A DNA stretch of 64,000 nt, from assembly GCF_014202975.1 (NCBI RefSeq), contig NZ_JACHHZ010000001.1, positions 434,001-498,000 on the forward strand. Direction: 5' to 3'. Positions within the stretch are counted from its first letter, which is position 1, and every line of letters starts with the position of its first letter. A program made the position numbers and the translations under genes. The DNA comes from Povalibacter uvarum (GTDB lineage Bacteria > Pseudomonadota > Gammaproteobacteria > Steroidobacterales > Steroidobacteraceae). Under the pieces are notes generated by a model that was not told where the DNA came from, did no database searches, and saw only the letters and a list, made by a program, of their open reading frames with translations. Of the stretch, positions 28,829-37,993 are shown piece by piece.

Positions 28829-29928
28829 AACTCAATTCGATCGACGAGATCCTGGCCGACATCCAGGCCGGCAAGATGGTCATCATCATGGACGATGAGG
28901 ATCGCGAGAACGAAGGCGACCTCGTGATGGCCGGTGAATCGGTGCGCGCTGAAGACGTCAACTTCATGGCGCGGTATGCGCGCGGACTCATCTGCCTCAC
29001 GCTGACGCGTGCGCGCTGTCAGCAGCTGCGACTGCCGCTGATGGTGAGTCACACGAACATCGATCACACCACGAACTTCACCATCTCCATCGAAGCGGCC
29101 GAGGGCGTGACGACCGGTATCTCGGCGCACGATCGCGCGCAGACTATTCGCGCCGCAGTGAAACGTGATGCCAAGCCCGAGGATCTGCGGCAGCCCGGCC
29201 ACATCTTTCCGTTGATGGCGCAGGCGGGCGGCGTGCTCACGCGAGCGGGCCACACGGAAGCAGGTTGCGACCTGGCACGTCTCGCGGGAATGGAGCCGGC
29301 CGCGGCGATCGTCGAGATTCTCAATGAAGACGGCACGATGGCGCGGCGCCCCGACCTCGAAAAATTCGCCGAGCTTCATCAGCTGAAGATCGGCACGATC
29401 GCCGACCTCATTCGCTACCGGCTGGAGAAGGAGCGATCCGTCGAGCGCATCGCCGAGCAGGAAATCCAGACCGAGTTCGGCCCGTTCCAGATGATCTGCT
29501 TCGAAGATCACGTGAACCGCACGGTGCATCTCGCACTCGTTCGCGGCGACATGGCCGCGAGCAAAGTGCCGCTCGTTCGCGTGCACGTGAAGGACACGCT
29601 GCGCGACGCGGTCGGGATTCAGAACGAAATGCTCGGCTGGCCTTTGCGGTCAGCGATGCAGCGAGTCGCAAAGGATGGTCACGGGGTCGTTGTCATCCTC
29701 CGTCCGGAAGAAACAGCTCGCGACCTGATGGACGCCGTGCAATCGCTCGTGCACGTCGAACCGGCGGCGCCCCGGCCGGCGGGTCCGGGCGTACTGCGGA
29801 CCTATGGCATCGGTGCACAGATTCTGCGCGACCTCGGGATTTCCCGGATGCGGGTGCTGTCAGCGCCCAAGCAGATGCACGGGTTGTCGGGGTTTGGGCT
29901 GGAAGTGGTGGAGTACGTGGATGGGTGA
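28825..29928 (+). CDS. ribB: 3,4-dihydroxy-2-butanone-4-phosphate synthase with degenerate GTP cyclohydrolase II-like domain (RibBX type)
   Basis: The N-terminal RibB domain (about 1-200) is intact: [17 protein letters not shown] and [16 protein letters not shown] are the catalytic segments for making the four-carbon riboflavin precursor. The C-terminal domain (about 205-360) has the fold sequence of GTP cyclohydrolase II but lacks its zinc cysteines: where Cys-x10-Cys-x-Cys is expected, the protein reads [15 protein letters not shown]. It probably cannot act on GTP, so a separate RibA should exist elsewhere. 367 residues. Confidence 0.93.
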   Translation: MKLNSIDEILADIQAGKMVIIMDDEDRENEGDLVMAGESVRAEDVNFMARYARGLICLTLTRARCQQLRLPLMVSHTNIDHTTNFTISIEAAEGVTTGISAHDRAQTIRAAVKRDAKPEDLRQPGHIFPLMAQAGGVLTRAGHTEAGCDLARLAGMEPAAAIVEILNEDGTMARRPDLEKFAELHQLKIGTIADLIRYRLEKERSVERIAEQEIQTEFGPFQMICFEDHVNRTVHLALVRGDMAASKVPLVRVHVKDTLRDAVGIQNEMLGWPLRSAMQRVAKDGHGVVVILRPEETARDLMDAVQSLVHVEPAAPRPAGPGVLRTYGIGAQILRDLGISRMRVLSAPKQMHGLSGFGLEVVEYVDG

Positions 29929-29936
29929 GGACAGCC

Positions 29937-30046
29937 GCGAGCGACGAGCCAGCCAAGGCTCGGTCCGGAAGGCCCCTTCGCTGAGCTATACTGCGCCCCA
30001 ATCCCATTCTGGCTCACAGCTCGTCGCTCATCGCTACCAGCCCTCC
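29937..30046. repeat. heptamer repeats between ribBX and ribH
   Basis: A clear right arm at 30012-30046 has five heptamers (GCTCACA, GCTCGTC, GCTCATC, GCTACCA, GCCCTCC) ending one base before the ribH ATG. The left arm (29937-29950) has about two degraded units containing GCGAGCG and ACGAGCC, so GAGCGACGAGC pairs with GCTCGTCGCTC. Confidence 0.82.
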
Positions 30047-30047
30047 C

Positions 30048-30524
30048 ATGGATTCCATCAAAACCCTCGAAGGCGATCTCCAGGTTCGTGAACTGCGCTT
30101 CGCGATCCTCGCGTCCCGTTTCAACGATTTCATCGTCGAACAGCTCGTTCGCGGCGCGGTCGACATGCTCAAGCGCCACGGCGCGAGCGACAAGCAGATC
30201 GAGATCGTGCGCGCGCCGGGGGCTTTCGATCTCCCGGTCGTGGCTCGCAAGCTCGCGCTGACCAAGCGCTACGACGCGGTCATCGCACTCGGTGCAGTGA
30301 TCAAGGGTGCGACGGCGCACTTCGACTACGTCGCAGGCGAATGCGCGGGTGGTCTGGCGCGTGTGGCCAACGATACGGGCATTCCGGTGACTTTCGGCGT
30401 GCTGACAACGGATACGATCGAGCAAGCCGTCGAGCGCGCCGGCACGAAGGCGGGCAACAAGGGCGCCGATGCCGCGGTGACGGCCATTGAAATGGCGAAC
30501 CTGCTGCGCAAGATCGAGCAGTAA
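30048..30524 (+). CDS. ribH: 6,7-dimethyl-8-ribityllumazine synthase
   Basis: Penultimate enzyme of riboflavin synthesis; it joins the RibB product to the RibD product and forms icosahedral or pentameric shells. 158 residues. Motifs: [47 protein letters not shown] and [14 protein letters not shown]. The riboflavin synthase gene ribE, often beside these genes, is not present. The bases just before the ATG (GCCCTCCC) are pyrimidine-rich. Confidence 0.97.
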   Translation: MDSIKTLEGDLQVRELRFAILASRFNDFIVEQLVRGAVDMLKRHGASDKQIEIVRAPGAFDLPVVARKLALTKRYDAVIALGAVIKGATAHFDYVAGECAGGLARVANDTGIPVTFGVLTTDTIEQAVERAGTKAGNKGADAAVTAIEMANLLRKIEQ

Positions 30525-30628
30525 CGGATCCGATGAGGCTCCGCGGACACCGCGGGCGGCAAACCAATGGTCGCTTCCCGGCGTTCCCGACGAACGCCGC
30601 GGATCTTTTTCGTTCGAACAGTTCAGCC

Positions 30629-31081
30629 ATGACAACAGACGCAGCCAAGAAACCCAACCGCGGCACGCGCGCACGATCGATCGCGCGCAAGCTGGCGATG
30701 CAGGCGCTGTATCAGTGGCAGCTCACGGGCCAGTCGGCAGCGGACATCAACCTGCAGTTCCTCGCGAGTGAGGAGATCGAGGGCTCGGATCGGGAGTATT
30801 TCACCGAGTTGCTGAAGGGTTGCGTCGATCAGGCCGAGAAGATCAACGCCGCCATCGCTCCGTTCATCGACCGCCCGATCGAGCAGCTCGATCCGGTCGA
30901 AAGGGCGATCCTCATGATCGGCCTGTTCGAGCTGACGAACCGGATCGACATCCCCTACCGCGTCGTGATCAACGAAGGCGTCGATCTCTGCAAACGCTTC
31001 GGCGCCACGGACGCGCACAAATACATCAACGCCGTTCTCGATCGCGCGGCCCGCGACATCAGAAGCGCGGAGCGCGGCTAG
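30629..31081 (+). CDS. nusB: transcription antitermination factor NusB
   Basis: Binds NusE/S10 and boxA RNA in rRNA antitermination. 150 residues from MTTDAAKKPNRG; the helical NusB core includes RKLAMQALYQWQLTGQ and IDIPYRVVINEGVDLCKRFG, with KYINAVLDR at the end. Between ribH and nusB a GGCGTTC/GAACGCC hairpin at 30580-30598 is followed by a short T-run (30605-30610), which could be a weak terminator or attenuator. Confidence 0.95.
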   Translation: MTTDAAKKPNRGTRARSIARKLAMQALYQWQLTGQSAADINLQFLASEEIEGSDREYFTELLKGCVDQAEKINAAIAPFIDRPIEQLDPVERAILMIGLFELTNRIDIPYRVVINEGVDLCKRFGATDAHKYINAVLDRAARDIRSAERG

Positions 31082-31170
31082 GCGCACCCACCCGGCAGCC
31101 AGGTGCTGCACGGGCGTTTTCATCACACCGACCTTCTTTTCGGCACTCGTTCGCGGCTACTCTTCGGGCC

Positions 31171-32127
31171 ATGAGCCTCGGAGAGTTCGATCTCATTGCC
31201 CGGTACTTCGCCCGTCATGCGGCCCGCGGCGACGTTCTGCTCGGCATTGGCGATGACGCTGCGGTCATCGCTACGCCGGCCGACCGGAGGCTGGTCATCG
31301 CCATGGACACGATCGTCGAAGGCGTCCATTTCCCCGTCGGCACCGCGGCCGCGGACATTGGCTATCGCGCGCTCGCGGTGAATCTGAGTGATCTGGCAGC
31401 GATGGGGGCCGAGCCCGCCTGGATGACGTTGTCGTTGTCGCTGCCGGAGTCGGAAGCGCAATGGGTGGCGGCGTTCGCTCAAGGACTCTTCGAACTTGCC
31501 GATCTTCATGGCGTAGCACTGATCGGCGGCGACACAGTTCGCGGACCGATGGTGATCACGGTGCAGGTCGCCGGCTATGTCGAGACCGATCGCTGGCTGA
31601 CGCGGTCAGGTGCGAAGGAGGGCGACCTGATTTTTGTTTCCGGTTCTGTTGGCGAGGCGGCGGCTGGATTGAGTGTGATTCAACAGTCGGGACCCGGGGC
31701 TGCGGCGTCGCGCAGTCTGCGTCAACGCTTCCTGCGTCCACAGCCGCGCGTCGAACTCGGACGACATCTGCGAATGTTCGCAACGGCTGCAATGGACATC
31801 TCGGACGGACTGCTGACGGATCTCGACAAGCTCTGTGCCGCGAGCAACTGCGGTGCCGAAGTCGATGTCGGTGCGTTGCCGATATCCGCAGCGATGCGCG
31901 AGATGTTCGATGAGGCAAGTTGCGTCGACTACGCACTGGCAGGCGGAGATGACTACGAGATCATGTTTACCGTCCGGCCGGCGCAGGTGGCGCTCGTTCC
32001 GGCGGGATGCACGCGTATCGGAGCGATCACGAAGGGCAAGGACGTTCGGTGCATTCGGGATGGCTTGCCCGTGACGGTGCGACGAAGAGGGTACGACCAC
32101 TTCGCGACGAAGGACTCAGCGCCATGA
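31171..32127 (+). CDS. thiL: thiamine-monophosphate kinase
   Basis: Phosphorylates thiamine monophosphate to thiamine diphosphate. About 318 residues, beginning MSLGEFDLIARYFARHA. The metal- and ATP-binding GIGDDAAV and the AMDTIVEGVHFP segment are typical, followed by NLSDLAAMGAEPAW and ALIGGDTVRG. The stop TGA overlaps the pgpA ATG (ATGA). The gene order nusB-thiL-pgpA is the common gammaproteobacterial one. Confidence 0.96.
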   Translation: MSLGEFDLIARYFARHAARGDVLLGIGDDAAVIATPADRRLVIAMDTIVEGVHFPVGTAAADIGYRALAVNLSDLAAMGAEPAWMTLSLSLPESEAQWVAAFAQGLFELADLHGVALIGGDTVRGPMVITVQVAGYVETDRWLTRSGAKEGDLIFVSGSVGEAAAGLSVIQQSGPGAAASRSLRQRFLRPQPRVELGRHLRMFATAAMDISDGLLTDLDKLCAASNCGAEVDVGALPISAAMREMFDEASCVDYALAGGDDYEIMFTVRPAQVALVPAGCTRIGAITKGKDVRCIRDGLPVTVRRRGYDHFATKDSAP

Positions 32128-32606
32128 AGTGGTCGGCCGATCCGCGCATCCTGCGTGAACCCGTGCACATTCTGGCCTTCGGCTTCGGCGCCGGGCTGAT
32201 GCCGCGGGCACCGGGCACGTTCGGAACGCTGATCGCCGTGCCGATCGTGCTCGGCGTCATGCATTTCGGCTGGCAGGTCCACGTCGCGTTTGCAATCGCA
32301 GCATGTGTGACCGGCGTCTGGATTTGCGGGGAAAGTGCGCGACGGCTCAAGGTTCACGATCACCCGGGGATCGTCTGGGACGAGATCGCCGGTTTTGCGA
32401 TCACGATGCTGGGCGCGCCTCACAACTGGTACGGGCTCATCGGCGGGTTCGCATTGTTCCGCCTGTTCGACATCTGGAAGCCCTGGCCGATCCGGGAGGC
32501 CGATCACAGACTCCGGGGAGGGCTGGGAATTATGCTCGATGACGTAATTGCGGGGCTGTTTGCCGCGGCGATTCTGCTTGTTCTGACCCACGTCGTTAAG
32601 ACATAA
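32124..32606 (+). CDS. pgpA: phosphatidylglycerophosphatase A
   Basis: Inner-membrane phosphatase that makes phosphatidylglycerol from PGP. 160 residues with about three or four hydrophobic segments; FGFGAGLMPRAPGTFGTLIAV and VHDHPGIVWDEIAGF are the family signatures, including the conserved acidic metal-binding part. Translationally coupled to thiL. The kinase gene begins 33 bases after its stop. Confidence 0.94.
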   Translation: MKWSADPRILREPVHILAFGFGAGLMPRAPGTFGTLIAVPIVLGVMHFGWQVHVAFAIAACVTGVWICGESARRLKVHDHPGIVWDEIAGFAITMLGAPHNWYGLIGGFALFRLFDIWKPWPIREADHRLRGGLGIMLDDVIAGLFAAAILLVLTHVVKT

Positions 32607-32639
32607 GAACTTCACAGCTTGAACCTTCCGAGCAACCTG

Positions 32640-33923
32640 ATGGCCCAGCGTCCTGCCACACGCGAGCAGCGTACTCCCGAGAAAGTCGGGAAGTACGTCA
32701 TCGTCAAGGAAGTCGGCCGCGGCAGCACCGGCGTCGTGTATCTCTCGCACGATCCTTACTATCGCCGCGACGTCGCGATCAAGGTCTACAACCTCGAGTC
32801 GCACGACGAAGACAAGGCGCGCGTCACGCGCAAGATGTTCCTCTCGGAAGCTCACATGGTCGGCATGCTGCAGCATCCGAACATCCTTCCGATCTACGAC
32901 GCAGGCGAAGAGGACGGTCACTACTACATCGTCACCGAGCACGTGCACGGTGCCCGCACGCTGTCGGCCTACTGCAAGCCCGACAACCTGCTGCCGATCG
33001 ATGACGTCGTCGAGATCATGTACAAGTGCGCGAAGGCGCTGCACTACGCACACAGCCGCGGCGTGATCCATCGTGACATCAAGCCGTCGAACGTCATGCT
33101 CACGCAGGCGAACGACGTGCGCATCATCGACTTCGGCATCGCGCTCGTTGCCGACTCGGATATTTCACGCATCGAGGGTATCGCCGGCAGCCCTTCGTAC
33201 ATGTCGCCCGAGCAGGTGCAGTCGCTCGAGATCACCAACCGCTCGGATCTCTATTCGCTCGGCGCCGTGATGTACGAATTGCTCACGGGCTTCCGTCCCT
33301 TCCGCGGCGGCAATCTCTCGAAGCTGCTGCACCAGATCGTTTACGCCACGCCGCAACCGATTCACGCGCTGCGCCCCGAGATGCCGGAGCTTCTCGAGGA
33401 CACCGCCGCGAAGTCGCTGCAGAAGGATCCGGCGAAGCGCTATCGCAACGGATTGGAGCTGGCGGCGGATCTCACGCGCGTTCACCAGACGCTGCGCGAG
33501 GGCTCCTCGAAGATCGATCGCCAGGAACAGTTCTCGATCCTGCGCACGCTCAAGTTCTTCCACGATTTCTCGCAAGCCGAGATTCTCGAAGTGCTCCGCG
33601 CGAGCACGTGGCAGGACTACTCGGGCGGCGAGGAGATCGTCAAGGAAGGCGAGATGGACGACCGCTTCTACGTGATCGTCTCCGGCACCGCATCCGTCAT
33701 GCGCAACGGCAACGGTGTCGGTGAATTGGAAGCGGGCGACTGCTTCGGCGAAACGAGCTACGTGCGCGGCGCCAAGCGGCTTGCAACCATCAAGGCGACC
33801 ACGGATGTGACGCTGATGAAGGTGAGCTCGACGCTGCTCGAGCAGTCGTCGGCGGCTTGCCAGCTGCGGTTCAACAAAGTATTTCTGCGCAGCCTGATCA
33901 GTCGACTGCAGAGTCCGAACTGA
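32640..33923 (+). CDS. Ser/Thr protein kinase fused to a cyclic-nucleotide-binding domain
   Basis: 427 residues. The kinase domain (about 18-285) is complete: glycine loop GRGSTGVVYL, the VAIKVYN lysine, the catalytic loop HRDIKPSN, IIDFGIA and the substrate-loop end SPSYMSPEQV. The C-terminal domain (about 300-420) is a cNMP-binding fold with FGETSYVRGAKRLATIKA, which keeps the Glu and Arg of the phosphate-binding cassette. It thus looks like a kinase controlled by cAMP, cGMP or another ligand. There is no membrane segment. An alternative TTG start is at 32619. The target is unknown; the FHA protein in this window is a possible reader, by inference only. Confidence 0.92.
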   Translation: MAQRPATREQRTPEKVGKYVIVKEVGRGSTGVVYLSHDPYYRRDVAIKVYNLESHDEDKARVTRKMFLSEAHMVGMLQHPNILPIYDAGEEDGHYYIVTEHVHGARTLSAYCKPDNLLPIDDVVEIMYKCAKALHYAHSRGVIHRDIKPSNVMLTQANDVRIIDFGIALVADSDISRIEGIAGSPSYMSPEQVQSLEITNRSDLYSLGAVMYELLTGFRPFRGGNLSKLLHQIVYATPQPIHALRPEMPELLEDTAAKSLQKDPAKRYRNGLELAADLTRVHQTLREGSSKIDRQEQFSILRTLKFFHDFSQAEILEVLRASTWQDYSGGEEIVKEGEMDDRFYVIVSGTASVMRNGNGVGELEAGDCFGETSYVRGAKRLATIKATTDVTLMKVSSTLLEQSSAACQLRFNKVFLRSLISRLQSPN

Positions 33924-33930
33924 CATCGCG

Positions 33931-34097
33931 TCCGCGATGTCATCCCCGCGCAGGCGGGGATCCATCTGAACTGTGGTCCGCGATGTCATCCCCGCGCAGG
34001 CGGGGATCCATCTGAACTGTTGTCCGCGATGTCATCCCCGCCCAGGCGGGTATCCATCTTCTCAAACGCATGGATTCCCGCTTTCGCGGGAATGACG
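33931..34097. repeat. three 46-bp tandem REP-like units plus one inverted unit
   Basis: Units begin at 33931, 33977 and 34023 (exact 46-base spacing), each holding TCCGCGATGTCATCCCCGC and its GCGGGGATCC hairpin partner, followed by ATCTGAACTGT. The third copy has slightly diverged. An inverted relative with TTCCCGCTTTCGCGGGAA ends at about 34097. It lies between the convergent kinase and dxs genes. Confidence 0.93.
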
Positions 34098-34099
34098 GA

Positions 34100-35983
34100 T
34101 TATCTCGCCGCCGCTTTCGCCGGCACCTGCCACCATCGCTTCACGGCGCCTTCGATCGACGCGACATCCAGTCCCGCAGCGGTCAGGCAATCGTTGCGCG
34201 AACCGTGTTCGATGAAACGATCAGGGATGCCAAGGTGCAGCGTCGGCAACGGCAGGCCGTGAGAAGCCAGGCATTCGGCGATGGCGCTGCCTGCGCCACC
34301 CGCAACGACGTTCTCTTCCACTGTCACGATCGCGCGATGTGAGCCGGCGAGCCGGACCAGCAGTTCTTCGTCCAGCGGCTTCACGAAACGCAGATTGATC
34401 AGCGTCGCATCGAGCTGCTCTGCGATGTGCTCACAGAACGGCACCATCGCACCGACGGCGATGATGGCGAGTCCGCCGCGTCCTTCCCGACGTGTCTGCG
34501 CCTTGCCGATTGGCAGCGCCTGCATCGCCGATTCGATTGCGACGCCAGGCCCCTGGCCACGCGGATAGCGGACAGCAGCCGGCTTCTCGCTGCGCACGGC
34601 GGTGAACAGCATCTGGCGGCATTCGTTTTCATCGGCCGGCGCCATGATGATGAGGTTGGGAATGCAGCGCAGGTAGGAGAGATCGTAGCTGCCCTGGTGA
34701 GTTGCGCCGTCGCCGCCGACGAGTCCGGCGCGATCGATTGCGAACGTGACGGGCAGATTCTGGAGCGCGACGTCGTGAATCAGCTGGTCGTAGGCGCGCT
34801 GCAGGAACGTCGAGTAGATCGCGACGACGGGCCGCAGTCCTTCGCAGGCCATTCCGGCGCCGAGCGTCACGGCGTGCTGTTCGGCAATCGCGACATCGAA
34901 ATAGCGATCGGGGAATTTCTTCGAGTACTCGACCAGCCCCGAACCTTCGCGCATGGCGGGAGTGATGCCGACGACGAGCGGATCCAGTGCCGCCATGTCG
35001 CACAGCCACTGGCCGAAGACCTGCGAGTAGTTCGGTCCCGTGGCCTTCTCTTTGAAGATCACGCCGCTCTTGTGATCGAACGGACCCGGGCCGTGCCACT
35101 TGATCGGGTCTGCTTCGGCCGGCGCGTAGCCCTTGCCCTTGCGCGTGATCACGTGCAGGAACTGCGGGCCGCGCATTTCGCGGAGATTCTTCAAAGTCGC
35201 CACGAGCGCGGTGAGGTCGTGGCCATCGATCGGGCCGATGTAGTTGAAGCCCATCTCTTCGAAGATGGTCCCGGGCAACACCATCCCCTTCATGTGTTCT
35301 TCGGAGCGGCGCGCGAGCTCCCACACGGTGGGCATGCGCTTGAGGACTTTCTTGCTGCCTTCACGCAGCGTCGCATAGAGCTTCCCGGACAGGACGCGTG
35401 CGAAGTAGTTGGAGAATGCGCCGACGTTCTCCGAGATGGACATGTCGTTGTCGTTGAGGATGACGAGCATGTCGGTGTCGAGGCTGCCGGCGTGATTCAG
35501 GGCTTCGAATGCCATGCCGGCGCTGAGCGCACCATCACCGATGATCGCAACGACGCGGCGCTTCTGTCCGGATCGCTGCGCGGCGATCGCCATGCCGAGC
35601 GCGGCACTGATCGATGTGCTCGAATGGCCGACACCGAAAGTGTCGTACTCGCTCTCGCCGCGAGTGGGGAACGGCGCAAGGCCGTCCTTCAGCTTGATGG
35701 TCTGCAGTCGATCGCGGCGACCGGTCAGTACCTTGTGCGGATACGCTTGATGGCCGACATCCCAGACCAGTCGGTCGTCGGGTGTGTCGAAGACGTAGTG
35801 AAGCGCCACCGTCAGCTCGACCGTGCCGAGGCCCGCTGCGAAGTGCCCGCCCATCTGGCTGACCGTTTCGATCAGGTACTGGCGCAACTCGTCCGCAACG
35901 TCGTTCAGCTGCGCCGCCGGAAGAGCACGCAGGTCGGACGGCGCATTCAGTTGAGACAGCAGTGGAAACGCGGGTTTCGTCAT
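34100..35983 (-). CDS. dxs: 1-deoxy-D-xylulose-5-phosphate synthase
   Basis: First enzyme of the MEP isoprenoid pathway, a ThDP-dependent enzyme of 627 residues. Motifs: [33 protein letters not shown], the ThDP site [18 protein letters not shown], and [14 protein letters not shown]; the transketolase-like C-terminal half has [14 protein letters not shown] and [15 protein letters not shown]. It is the last gene of xseB-ispA-dxs. Confidence 0.98.
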   Translation of the reverse strand: MTKPAFPLLSQLNAPSDLRALPAAQLNDVADELRQYLIETVSQMGGHFAAGLGTVELTVALHYVFDTPDDRLVWDVGHQAYPHKVLTGRRDRLQTIKLKDGLAPFPTRGESEYDTFGVGHSSTSISAALGMAIAAQRSGQKRRVVAIIGDGALSAGMAFEALNHAGSLDTDMLVILNDNDMSISENVGAFSNYFARVLSGKLYATLREGSKKVLKRMPTVWELARRSEEHMKGMVLPGTIFEEMGFNYIGPIDGHDLTALVATLKNLREMRGPQFLHVITRKGKGYAPAEADPIKWHGPGPFDHKSGVIFKEKATGPNYSQVFGQWLCDMAALDPLVVGITPAMREGSGLVEYSKKFPDRYFDVAIAEQHAVTLGAGMACEGLRPVVAIYSTFLQRAYDQLIHDVALQNLPVTFAIDRAGLVGGDGATHQGSYDLSYLRCIPNLIIMAPADENECRQMLFTAVRSEKPAAVRYPRGQGPGVAIESAMQALPIGKAQTRREGRGGLAIIAVGAMVPFCEHIAEQLDATLINLRFVKPLDEELLVRLAGSHRAIVTVEENVVAGGAGSAIAECLASHGLPLPTLHLGIPDRFIEHGSRNDCLTAAGLDVASIEGAVKRWWQVPAKAAAR

Positions 35984-36009
35984 GGCGGGGGAGTTTACCG
36001 TACTCGCTT

Positions 36010-36918
36010 TCAGTGCCGTCTCAGTACAAGCCAGTCCGACAGGGAAGCCAGGGGAGCGGCCGCCGGCCCCAGGATTTCCAGGGCATCGAGCGCGCTCGCG
36101 TGGAGCTCTTGCATCTTTTTCCGGGAGGCGTCGACGCCGGCGACGGCGGGATAGGTGGGCTTGTTGTTCGCCTGATCAGCCCCCGTGGCTTTGCCCAGCA
36201 GTTTCGGATCGCCTTCGACGTCCAGGAGATCGTCCTGGATCTGGAATGCGAGACCGATGTCCCGGGAGTAACGGTCGAGCGCCTGCGCGACGTCGCGCTG
36301 CAGGTTCGCATCGCAGTACGCGCCCATGAGCACGCTTGCGCGGATGAGCGCGCCGGTTTTGCGGGCGTGCATTTCTTCGACCTCGGAGATGTTCAGGGCC
36401 GTTCCCTTGGCGGCGAGATCGATTGCCTGGCCGCCGGCCATGCCACCGGTGCCACTGCCTTCCGCCAGCAGTTCGACGAGCCGCAGACGGATGGCCGGGT
36501 CCTTCGGCAGGCCGTGCCCGGTGGCCAGGATCTGGAATGCGAGCACCTGCAGGGAATCGCCGACGAGAATCGCCGTGGCCTCATCGAAAGCCTTGTGACA
36601 CGTCGGCCGTCCGCGGCGCATGTCATCGTTGTCCATTGCCGGCAGGTCGTCATGGACCAGCGAATAGGCGTGAATGAATTCCACGGCGCACGCTGCTCCA
36701 TCGACAGCCGATTCGGCGAGCCCGAGCGAGCGGGCAGTCGCATACACCAGCGCGGGCCGGATGCGCTTGCCGCCGTTGAGCACGCTGTAACGCAGGGCTT
36801 CGTGAAGCCGGGTGGGGTGGACCTCGCTTCCCGGCAGGCGGGCTGCGAGCTCGGCTTCGACGCGAACCTGCCAGCCTTCGAGGCGGCTGGCGAAACCTGG
36901 ATCTCGGGGGATGCTCAC
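36010..36918 (-). CDS. ispA: farnesyl diphosphate synthase (IspA)
   Basis: Short-chain prenyl transferase that makes FPP, the C15 precursor of quinones and undecaprenol. I place the start at the GTG at 36918 (302 residues), because the reading frame upstream runs into xseB; ATG at 36969 is an alternative with a 47-base overlap. Both aspartate motifs are present, [11 protein letters not shown] (first) and [12 protein letters not shown] (second), with [11 protein letters not shown] before them. Confidence 0.93.
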   Translation of the reverse strand: MSIPRDPGFASRLEGWQVRVEAELAARLPGSEVHPTRLHEALRYSVLNGGKRIRPALVYATARSLGLAESAVDGAACAVEFIHAYSLVHDDLPAMDNDDMRRGRPTCHKAFDEATAILVGDSLQVLAFQILATGHGLPKDPAIRLRLVELLAEGSGTGGMAGGQAIDLAAKGTALNISEVEEMHARKTGALIRASVLMGAYCDANLQRDVAQALDRYSRDIGLAFQIQDDLLDVEGDPKLLGKATGADQANNKPTYPAVAGVDASRKKMQELHASALDALEILGPAAAPLASLSDWLVLRRH

Positions 36919-36922
36919 GGGA

Positions 36923-37216
36923 TCAGGATTCGTCGGAGTCGGGATCGAACGGCGCCGCTTCGAGCTCATCACCCGCGCTGGCGCCCGTCTTACGCAACAG
37001 GATCTCGACCTTCTGCTCGGCCTGGGTGAGCGCTGCCTGGCAGACGCGTGTCAGTTGAACGCCGCGTTCGAACTGTTTGAGCGAATCGTCGAGCGACAGC
37101 TCTCCCTGCTCGAGCTTCTCTACGATGGCCTCGAGCTCGGCGAGCGAGGCTTCGAAGTCGGGGGCAGGCGCGCCATTGGTGGCGTCAATCGGGGTATCGG
37201 TTGTCTTCTTGCTCAC
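36923..37216 (-). CDS. xseB: exodeoxyribonuclease VII small subunit
   Basis: Small subunit of ExoVII, 97 residues from a GTG start. The conserved core [32 protein letters not shown] is split here: residues 20-35 form the first helix and the GELSLDDSL turn the second. It lies immediately upstream of ispA (5-base gap), as in most gammaproteobacteria. Start choice is uncertain because no clear ribosome-binding site is visible. Confidence 0.9.
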   Translation of the reverse strand: MSKKTTDTPIDATNGAPAPDFEASLAELEAIVEKLEQGELSLDDSLKQFERGVQLTRVCQAALTQAEQKVEILLRKTGASAGDELEAAPFDPDSDES

Positions 37217-37344
37217 GGACAGCGTTGCGATGGTTCTGCGGCTGGCGGGGATGCGGGCGGCGGCAAGCTTGCACGCGCGTTCCAAGGTGGTCAATTGCAG
37301 TGCAAAGCGACTACACCCGATCGTCTTTCGCTCCGGCGGCGGCG

Positions 37345-37374
37345 TTGACTTGCCCGCGGCAAGGGGACTAGATT
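37345..37374 (+). promoter_or_regulatory. sigma70-type promoter of the rubrerythrin operon
   Basis: TTGACT (37345-37350) and TAGATT (37369-37374) are separated by 18 bases, a good sigma70 match. The palindrome at 37384-37398 sits just downstream, near the expected start of transcription. Confidence 0.65.
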
Positions 37375-37383
37375 CGACGACAG

Positions 37384-37398
37384 TTAGACTCTGTCTAA
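37384..37398 (+). promoter_or_regulatory. palindromic operator candidate TTAGAC-TCT-GTCTAA
   Basis: Perfect 6-base arms with a 3-base spacer, placed about 10 bases beyond the -10 hexamer. Its geometry resembles the 15-base core of Rrf2-family sites, but the sequence differs from the suf operator. The cognate regulator is unknown. Confidence 0.6.
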
Positions 37399-37418
37399 TA
37401 CACACGAGGGTCCGACGC

Positions 37419-37835
37419 ATGAGCAAACTCAAGGGCAGCAAGACCGAGCAGAACCTGAAGGACGCATTTGCCGGCGAGTCGCAGGCAAACCGCCGCTATC
37501 TCTATTTCGCAGCGAAGGCCGACGTCGAAGGCTTCAACGACGTTGCCGCGGTATTCCGTTCGACCGCCGAAGGTGAAACCGGCCATGCGCACGGCCATCT
37601 CGAATATCTCGAAGTCGTGGGCGATCCCGCGACAGGCCTGCCGATCGGCGGCACCTCGTTGAATCTCAAGGCCGCGATCGCGGGCGAGACTCACGAGTAC
37701 ACGGACATGTATCCCGGTATGGCGAAGCAGGCGCGCGATGAAGGCTTCGATGAAATCGCCGACTGGTTCGAGACCCTCGCGAAGGCGGAACGCTCGCACG
37801 CGAATCGGTTCCAGAAAGCGCTGGATACGCTGTAG
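37419..37835 (+). CDS. rubrerythrin family protein
   Basis: Ferritin-like di-iron protein, 138 residues, with no C-terminal rubredoxin domain. Iron ligands are visible in [36 protein letters not shown] and [10 protein letters not shown]. It is the first gene of a three-gene set (rubrerythrin, Fe-S oxidoreductase, DUF3501) and probably takes part in peroxide handling. GAGGG lies at ribosome-binding distance from the ATG. A GCGGTTA-type heptamer repeat follows its stop after seven bases. Confidence 0.95.
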   Translation: MSKLKGSKTEQNLKDAFAGESQANRRYLYFAAKADVEGFNDVAAVFRSTAEGETGHAHGHLEYLEVVGDPATGLPIGGTSLNLKAAIAGETHEYTDMYPGMAKQARDEGFDEIADWFETLAKAERSHANRFQKALDTL

Positions 37836-37842
37836 GAGAGAA

Positions 37843-37877
37843 GCGGTTAGCGGTTGGCGGTTAGCGGTTAGCAAGAG
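37843..37877. repeat. heptamer repeat after rubrerythrin
   Basis: GCGGTTA, GCGGTTG, GCGGTTA, GCGGTTA, then the closer GCAAGAG, preceded by GAGAA. It starts seven bases after the rubrerythrin stop codon. Nearly identical to 21247-21281 in unit and closer. Confidence 0.93.
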
Positions 37878-37993
37878 CGCCGGGGCCAGCCGCGTTCACG
37901 TAGGCAGCCGTCGAGGAAATTCGGCGGCTGTTCCCGCCAGCCGGAAGGTTGTGAGCGCGAAGCTCATGGCCTCAGCCAAGCGAGAGCTATAGC

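Noticed and set aside
28825-29928. FMN riboswitch or other leader upstream of the rib genes
   Set aside because: ribD and ribBX overlap their upstream genes, so no leader exists there; the ribH spacer is filled with heptamer repeats and lacks the RFN fold.
30820-31170. In-frame extension of ThiL to 435 residues
   Set aside because: It overlaps nusB in another frame and is Arg-rich; the family starts at the MSLGEFDLIARYF segment.
33931-34097. CRISPR-like array because of regularly spaced units
   Set aside because: The units touch each other with no variable spacers, there are no cas genes, and each unit contains a REP-type hairpin.
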